A stretch of 44,197 nt of DNA from the NCBI GenBank assembly GCA_005502875.1, contig SCMV01000032.1, positions 1 to 44,197 of the forward strand. The letters run 5' to 3'. This DNA comes from Comamonadaceae bacterium 2PF (lineage in GTDB: Bacteria; Pseudomonadota; Gammaproteobacteria; Burkholderiales; Burkholderiaceae_C). Below are positions 40,565 to 44,197 of the stretch, one piece after another. Made by a program: the position numbers and the translations under genes. A model generated the notes under the pieces. The model was not told the origin of the DNA, ran no database searches, and worked only from the letters and a program-made list of their open reading frames with translations. How positions within the stretch are numbered: the stretch's first letter is position 1; every line of letters begins with the position of its first letter.

Positions 40565-43042
40565 TCACAGCGCCATGGCTCGCGCGATGGAATCGCCTTG
40601 GACCTCTTGGCTGGTGCGCGCGGCGGGTTGCCTGTGCGTGTGCTGCAAAGCGAAGGCGGCCAGGCGGTTCACGGCGTTGGCGGCCGAGGCGAGGAAGGGC
40701 GCCTGAAGCTGGAACACGTGCCAGCGGCCCTCGTGCACCTCCAGCTTGCAGGGCACGCCGCAGCGCGTGGCGAGTGCGCTCAAGCGGGTCGAATCGGATT
40801 GCAGAACCTCCTGGTCACCCACCTGGATGAGCATGGGTGGCAGGCCCCGCAGATCGGCCTCCAGAGGCTGCTGCCCGTTTTGAGGGGCATACCAGCGCAC
40901 AGCCTGCTTCAGCCAGTTCACGTTGAGCATGGGGTCGCGCGCCAACGCCGAGCGGACGGTGTCGCCCGACAGGCTCGTGTCCAGGAAGGGCGACAGCAGC
41001 ATCAGCCCTGCCGGCAACGGTTCACCCGCGTCACGCAGCTTCAACGCCAGGCTCAATGCCAGGCCGCCCCCAGCTGAATCGCCGCAGACCACGATCTGAT
41101 GGTGGGGCACGCCACTGCGCAGCAGGTGGCGGTAGGAGCTCAACGCGTCTTCCAGCGCGGCGGGCTGCGGGTGTTCGGGTGCCAAGCGGTACTCCGGCAC
41201 CCAAAGCGTCATGCCAGCGGCCGCCAGGCGGGTGGTCACGCTTCGGTGGGTGCGGGCGCTGCCCACGCAAAAGCCGCCACCGTGCAGGTACAGGACCACG
41301 GGGCCTTGGCCTGGCGCCTGTCGGGGTGAGACCACTTCCGTGCTCAGGCCTGCGACCTCTTTGTGATCGATGTTCACGCCACCCACAGCCGGCATGAGCC
41401 GGGCCAGCGCGCTCACGAAGAGGCGTTGTGCGCCGACCCCGATGGGTGGCCGCACCAGGGTCTTGAACGTCATGCGCAGCAAGGCCCGCAACACCCCTGC
41501 GCTGACCGACTCCACCAAGCCCGATGGCTCTGCGTGCCGCACCACCTGCCCGCCGCGGCGGTCGGGGCTGCTGAAGTGGTAGGCGCTGAGCGACGAGTGG
41601 CGCGTGAGCCAGCGGTAGCTCAGGGTGAAGCCTGGCCAGTTGGTGCTGTTGTGGCCGTTGGCGTCCACGTACCAGCTTTTGCACCCCTGCCAAACGGTGG
41701 ACCGCAGGCGGTTCTGGATGGTGCTGTTGAAGCGGGTGTGGCGCGTGGCATCGACCTCCACCGTGCTGGCGCCCGCCTGGTCAGCGGCTTTCAGGCAGCG
41801 CATCACGTGGGCGATCTGGCTCTCCAGCATGTAGATGATGGAGTTGTGGCCCAGGTTGGTGTTGGGGCCATAGAGCATGAAGAAGTTGGGAAAGCCCGGC
41901 ACGGTCATGCCCAGGTAGGCTTGTGCGCCTTTCTGCCAGGCCTCGTTGAGATCCTTCCCATCGCGACCCGTGATCGTCATCGGTGCCAGGAACTCCGTGG
42001 CGGCAAAGCCGGTGCCGTAGACGATCGCATCAGCAGGGTGGTGCTGCCCGTCCACCGTCTCGACGCCATCGGCCGTGATGCGGCGGATGCCCTGGGTGAC
42101 CAGGTTCACGTTGGGCTGGGCCATGGTGGCCAGGTAGTCGTTGGACAGCAGGATGCGCTTGCACCCGATGGGGTAGTCGGGCGTGAGTTGCGCGCGCAGC
42201 GCGGGGTCTGGCACCTGCTTGCGAAGCAGCGCCCTGAAAGGGATGCCCCCGGCCAACTCCATCACCGACTTGGCGCCCGTGAAGCCGATGGCGCGGCTCT
42301 CGTACTGGGCGTAAATGCGGGCCCGATGCAGCTTCATCGTCCAGGGCAGGGCGCGGAACAAGGCCTTGCGCCAGCTTGCGTAGGGGCCATCGGGGCGCGG
42401 CAGGATGTAGGCGGCCGAGCGCTGGAACACCGTCAGCTGGCTCACCCGGCCTGCGATGGCGGGCACGAACTGGATGGCCGAGGCGCCGGTGCCGATCACC
42501 GCGACGCGTTGGCCCGTCAAGTCATGGCTGTGATCCCACAGGGCCGAGTGACAGACGTGCCCCTTGAACTGTTCCATGCCCTCCAGCTTGGGGAAAACCG
42601 GCCGGCTGAGCTGCCCGGTGGCCGTGACCACATGGCGGGCCAGCAGCACCTCACCGCTGGTCAAGGTCACGGTCCACAGCGCGAGGTCTTCGTCGAAGCT
42701 CGCCCGCGCCACCTCGCAGCCAAAGCGGATGGACGGCAACAGGCCGTGCTTCCGTGCGCAGTGCTGCAGGTACTGGTGGATCTCGGCCTGGCGCGCAAAC
42801 ACCCGCGACCAGTTGGGATTCGGCTCGAACGAGAACGAGTACAGGTGCGAGGGCACGTCGCAAGCCGCGCCAGGGTAGGTGTTGTCGCGCCACACGCCGC
42901 CCACGTCGCTGCGCTTTTCGAGGATGAGGAAATCACCCAGGCCCGCCTTCTTCAAAGCGATGGCCATCCCGATGCCTGCGAAGCCCGAGCCGATGATGAT
43001 GGTGTGCAAAGGGGCGCTGCCCTCGGATCCATTGCGCTGCAT
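40565..43042 (-). CDS. Baeyer-Villiger monooxygenase fused to an HSL-family esterase
   Basis: One 825-residue polypeptide with two complete enzymes. Residues 1-495 are a class B flavin monooxygenase: GSGFAG (18-23), VGGVWRDNTYPG (47-58), fingerprint FKGHVCHSALW (159-169), NADPH loop GTGASA (184-189) and GPNTNLGHNS. After a short linker (about 490-515), residues 515-810 are an HSL esterase: HGGG (587-590), GDSAGG (654-659, Ser656) and His775 in RWHVF. All key residues are intact, so a ketone could be oxidised to an ester and cleaved in one protein. The ATG at 43042 has GAGAGG upstream; the earlier ATG at 43105 would fall close to the promoter. It is divergent from the AraC gene. Confidence 0.92.
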   Translation of the reverse strand: MQRNGSEGSAPLHTIIIGSGFAGIGMAIALKKAGLGDFLILEKRSDVGGVWRDNTYPGAACDVPSHLYSFSFEPNPNWSRVFARQAEIHQYLQHCARKHGLLPSIRFGCEVARASFDEDLALWTVTLTSGEVLLARHVVTATGQLSRPVFPKLEGMEQFKGHVCHSALWDHSHDLTGQRVAVIGTGASAIQFVPAIAGRVSQLTVFQRSAAYILPRPDGPYASWRKALFRALPWTMKLHRARIYAQYESRAIGFTGAKSVMELAGGIPFRALLRKQVPDPALRAQLTPDYPIGCKRILLSNDYLATMAQPNVNLVTQGIRRITADGVETVDGQHHPADAIVYGTGFAATEFLAPMTITGRDGKDLNEAWQKGAQAYLGMTVPGFPNFFMLYGPNTNLGHNSIIYMLESQIAHVMRCLKAADQAGASTVEVDATRHTRFNSTIQNRLRSTVWQGCKSWYVDANGHNSTNWPGFTLSYRWLTRHSSLSAYHFSSPDRRGGQVVRHAEPSGLVESVSAGVLRALLRMTFKTLVRPPIGVGAQRLFVSALARLMPAVGGVNIDHKEVAGLSTEVVSPRQAPGQGPVVLYLHGGGFCVGSARTHRSVTTRLAAAGMTLWVPEYRLAPEHPQPAALEDALSSYRHLLRSGVPHHQIVVCGDSAGGGLALSLALKLRDAGEPLPAGLMLLSPFLDTSLSGDTVRSALARDPMLNVNWLKQAVRWYAPQNGQQPLEADLRGLPPMLIQVGDQEVLQSDSTRLSALATRCGVPCKLEVHEGRWHVFQLQAPFLASAANAVNRLAAFALQHTHRQPAARTSQEVQGDSIARAMAL

Positions 43043-43130
43043 GTGTTCAAGCCTCTCGTTGCGACGAAGGTCTGGTCGCCGAGGGCGAATGATGCGCAAG
43101 GCCATCGGCTTCGTGAATGTTGACTGAGGT

Positions 43131-43158
43131 CAAACGCTTTATGATTTGGGCCAAACGC
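43131..43158. promoter_or_regulatory. AraC-type tandem half-sites CAAACGC
   Basis: CAAACGC occurs at 43131-43137 and again at 43152-43158, 21 bp apart, two helical turns, on the same strand. AraC/XylS proteins bind such direct repeats through their two HTH motifs. They lie in the 144-bp gap between the divergent AraC and BVMO-fusion genes. TTGACC (minus, 43133-43128) abuts one half-site and could be the -35 of the fusion. TATGAT at 43140-43145 could be a -10 for the AraC gene. Confidence 0.6.
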
Positions 43159-43186
43159 ATCGGTGTTCACCCTTCATCGGCCCTCC

Positions 43187-44197
43187 ATGAACTTCTGGGA
43201 TTTCAAGCGCAGCTCGGCGAGCGTGCGGCTCATGGTCGAGTTCGGCCAGGAGCGCGGCGTGGATGTGACCAAGATCCTGGCGCGCTCGGGCTTGAAAGAA
43301 GCCGACCTGGCGGACCTGTCCATCGAGCTCGATGCCAGCCAGGAGCTGTGCGTGGTGGGCAACCTCATCTGCGCATGCAGGCAGCCCGGCTTGGGGCTGG
43401 AAGTGGGCATGCGCTACAACTTCGCCTCGTACGGGTTGTGGGGCCTGGGCTTGATCAGCAGCGCAACGGCTGGCGACGCCTTGGCGCTGGCCTTGCGGTT
43501 CATCCCCCTGACTTTTGCGTTTTGCCGCATCTCGGGTGGGCTGGACGGCGACATGTTCACCGTGACCTTCGAGGCCCCGGACGTCGAGCCAGCGGTGCAG
43601 CGCTTCCTGGTTGAGCGAGATGTGGCGGCCGCCGCCCGGCTCATGAAGGAGGTGCTGGGGCCAGAGTTTGTCTTGTCGCGGTTCACCTTCCAGCACACTG
43701 CCGAGCGCGGCGCCGGCCGCGTCGACGAGCTCGTGCGCGTGGTGGGGGTGCGACCTGAATTCGGCGCCAGCAGCAACAGCTTGACGTCTGACGGCAAGCT
43801 GCTGGCCTTGAGGCTTCCGCAGGCCAACCCAGTGACGGTGGCCATGTGCGAGCGGGCCTGCGAAGAGTTGATGGAGCGGCGCCGGGCCCGGCTGGGCACG
43901 GGTGAGTTCCTGCGTCAGTACCTGGCGGCTGCACCGATGAACATGGTGCCGGACCTGCCCCAGGCGGCACGGGCGCTGGGGCTCAGCGACAGGACGCTCA
44001 AGCGTCGGCTTCAGGACGAAGGGCTCACTTACCGGGCGCTGCTGGCCGAGGTGCGCGGTGGCCAGGCGAATCAGTTGCTGGGGGATTCAACGTTGTCGCT
44101 GACTCAGATCGCTGAGCGCATGGGGTTCAGTGATCTTTCGAGCTTTTCGCAGGCGTACAAGAGGTGGTTTGGGGTGGCGCCGAGTGTGGGGCGGGGT
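43187..44197 (+). CDS. AraC-family regulator (VirS-like), truncated at contig end
   Basis: Regulator of at least 337 residues from the ATG at 43187; no stop before the window ends. The N-terminal part (about 5-190: WDFKRSSASVRLMVEFGQER, then NFASYGLWGLGLISSATAGDALALA) is the Arabinose-binding-like domain of the group that includes VirS and OruR. The C-terminal AraC HTH pair follows: LPQAARALGLSDRTLKRRLQ (about 265-284) and SLTQIAERMGFSDLSSFSQAYKRWFGVAPS. The last helix is almost complete, so only a few residues are missing. It is divergent from the BVMO-esterase fusion, the arrangement of virS and mymA, and is probably its activator. Confidence 0.93.
   Translation, partial: MNFWDFKRSSASVRLMVEFGQERGVDVTKILARSGLKEADLADLSIELDASQELCVVGNLICACRQPGLGLEVGMRYNFASYGLWGLGLISSATAGDALALALRFIPLTFAFCRISGGLDGDMFTVTFEAPDVEPAVQRFLVERDVAAAARLMKEVLGPEFVLSRFTFQHTAERGAGRVDELVRVVGVRPEFGASSNSLTSDGKLLALRLPQANPVTVAMCERACEELMERRRARLGTGEFLRQYLAAAPMNMVPDLPQAARALGLSDRTLKRRLQDEGLTYRALLAEVRGGQANQLLGDSTLSLTQIAERMGFSDLSSFSQAYKRWFGVAPSVGRG

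Noticed and set aside
1..44197. tRNA/rRNA genes, CRISPR arrays, insertion sequences, prophage, replication origin
   Set aside because: None seen: no cloverleaf-like segments, no regularly spaced direct repeats, and no transposase, integrase or replication protein among the readable genes.

Overview
The window is a chromosomal contig from a high-GC betaproteobacterium, most likely Burkholderiales (Comamonadaceae / Aquabacterium-Ideonella-like). The reasons are the GC-rich, codon-biased genes throughout, the gene orders aroB-dgt and rpsP-rimM-trmD-rplS, the compact flagellins followed by fliD-fliS-fliT-ycgR, and the sigma-28 promoter style. The left edge carries a 14-base remnant of a Tn5/Nextera mosaic end, so that edge is a sequencing-library artefact. 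The right edge cuts an AraC-family gene.

Region 1 (1-6820, all minus strand): hemC, then a late flagellar block read right to left as two near-duplicate flagellins, fliD, fliS, fliT and a PilZ flagellar brake. Sigma-28 promoters can be read upstream of the upstream flagellin and fliD, and a third precedes a chemoreceptor at 18.4 kb.

Region 2 (6821-13415): a probable flagellin or surface glycosylation cassette. A TPR plus GT41 (OGT-like) transferase faces a minus-strand set consisting of a GT2 glycosyltransferase with an extra Rossmann domain, a WecF-like Fuc4NAc transferase, a WecE-like aminotransferase and a methyltransferase-like protein. The two sides meet at a shared bidirectional terminator.

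Region 3 (13597-33806): mostly housekeeping. It holds dgt, aroB, a chalcone isomerase-like protein, a chemoreceptor, a divergent PurM-like protein, a TM2 protein, the rpsP-rimM-trmD-rplS operon with two look-alike promoters and leader hairpins, a NUDIX hydrolase, a CobD/CbiB-family protein, the M48 protease / pterin dehydratase / rsgA / small-ORF operon, orn, a cupin, gluQ, a LysR-pirin divergent pair, rlmJ and two flavoproteins.

Region 4 (33821-44197): a catabolic or lipid-modifying accessory region. A Baeyer-Villiger-type monooxygenase (BVMO), an HSL-family esterase, a short-chain dehydrogenase and an alpha/beta-hydrolase-fold protein whose nucleophile serine is alanine form one minus-strand set. 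It is divergent from a TetR regulator, with two identical 18-bp operator palindromes over a sigma-70 promoter. A toxin-antitoxin pair and another hydrolase follow. Then comes an 825-residue fusion of a second BVMO with a second HSL esterase, divergent from an AraC/VirS-like regulator with two CAAACGC half-sites 21 bp apart. Gene content and order resemble the mycobacterial virS-mymA-lipR-sadH locus. The fused and unfused versions of the same enzyme pair lying side by side are the most striking feature of the window.
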